A stretch of 6,106 bases of DNA from Blautia sp. GTDB lineage: Bacteria; Bacillota; Clostridia; Lachnospirales; Lachnospiraceae. The notes beneath the pieces are model-generated. The model ran no database searches. It saw only the letters and a list, made by a program, of their open reading frames with translations, and was not told the origin of the DNA. Position numbers and translations under genes: made by a program. The DNA lies in NCBI GenBank assembly GCA_017420455.1, contig JAFOJB010000421.1, positions 1 through 6,106 on the forward strand. Reading direction: 5' to 3'. Position 1 is the first letter of the stretch. Every line of letters starts with the position of its first letter. Shown in pieces: positions 5,684 through 6,106 of the stretch.

Positions 5684-6106
5684 TCAGTTAAATCCATAGA
5701 GCTTCTGGGAAATGTGATAGGCGCCTGAAGCGATCTTTCTTCCTGTCTTTCCCGGGAGATTCATGACAATCCCAAGAAGGCTGTAACGAAGCTCGCGATA
5801 TACTTCTTCGCTTTCATCCCGGATATATTTCAGGAGCTCTGCCTTTTTCTCCAGAGCCTCCTCCGTGCCGGCGCGGATCAGCATAATGGAGGAAATGGTG
5901 GTAATGATATCCAGGTAACTGAACATATATCTGTGAAGCTGTTTCTCCGGATAAGAGCCGTGGCTGTATACATCCGCCATCCTCTTGTTCACCCGGATCT
6001 GCTGGTCGATCCTGCTGATCATGACGCTTTCATGTACCGACTGATCCTCGCGGCCGATAAAGTAGCGGTAGAAATTCACATCCAGATAATACATATTCTT
6101 CACAAA
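5684..6106 (-). CDS. Probable glycosyltransferase family 2 protein, C-terminal part (5' end outside window)
   Basis: The frame is open to the right edge (last visible codons read F-V-K-N-M), so the GTG at 6101-6103 and ATG at 6092-6094 are probably internal. About 140 residues are visible before TGA at 5684-5686. The stretch MYYLDVNFYRYFIGREDQSV and the following ISRIDQQIRVNKRM resemble the region just after the catalytic domain of family 2 glycosyltransferases of Clostridia, where a Tyr-rich strand and a RIDQQ-type helix occur. These proteins transfer a sugar from a nucleotide sugar in cell-surface polysaccharide synthesis. The rest is helical and charged (EEALEKKAELLKYIRDES) with no membrane segment. 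The catalytic GT-A domain with its DxD motif is not in the window, so the assignment rests on recollection of this C-terminal pattern and is only moderate. It converges on the PAP2 gene. Confidence 0.6.
   Translation of the reverse strand, partial: FVKNMYYLDVNFYRYFIGREDQSVHESVMISRIDQQIRVNKRMADVYSHGSYPEKQLHRYMFSYLDIITTISSIMLIRAGTEEALEKKAELLKYIRDESEEVYRELRYSLLGIVMNLPGKTGRKIASGAYHISQKLYGFN

Overview
The window looks like a chromosomal segment from a Firmicute of the Clostridia, most likely a Lachnospiraceae-type gut anaerobe. The grounds are strong GGAGG-type ribosome binding sites, a Firmicutes-style TopB with a DAGREGE Toprim motif, and a YegS/DgkB-type lipid kinase. This placement is inferred from protein character only. 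Base composition looks even throughout, and there is no transposase, integrase, phage gene or tRNA. It reads as ordinary core chromosome, and I do not see a convincing new multi-gene system.

Layout from left to right. (1) Positions 1-378, plus strand: the 3' part of nrdR, the ribonucleotide reductase repressor, cut by the window edge. (2) Positions 379-683: no confident gene. This stretch holds a 22-base motif that recurs after another gene at 5508, three tandem copies of a 33-bp repeat preceded by a diverged 30-bp copy, and a long hairpin terminator. (3) Positions 684-3574, minus strand: a two-gene operon in which topB (DNA topoisomerase III) is followed, with a 4-base overlap, by a CxxCxxCC metal-binding (YkgJ-type) protein. 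(4) Positions 3575-3729: a divergent promoter region with an extended -10 promoter on each strand and two AT-rich inverted repeats. (5) Positions 3730-5510, plus strand: a diacylglycerol-kinase-type lipid kinase followed by a PAP2-superfamily membrane protein. (6) A strong GC hairpin terminator at 5541-5575, then two smaller hairpins. (7) Positions 5684-6106, minus strand: the C-terminal part of a probable family 2 glycosyltransferase, cut by the right edge.

How the genes relate. The lipid kinase (lipid to lipid phosphate) and the PAP2 protein (lipid phosphate to lipid) are plausible opposing enzymes in membrane lipid or undecaprenol turnover. The glycosyltransferase fragment is consistent with a cell-envelope theme but lies on the other strand. 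nrdR, topB and the YkgJ-type gene are housekeeping genes with no evident common pathway.

The parts that best repay a second look are the palindrome-bearing 33-bp tandem repeats behind nrdR, the repeated 22-base motif that follows two unrelated genes, and the inverted repeats over the topB promoter.
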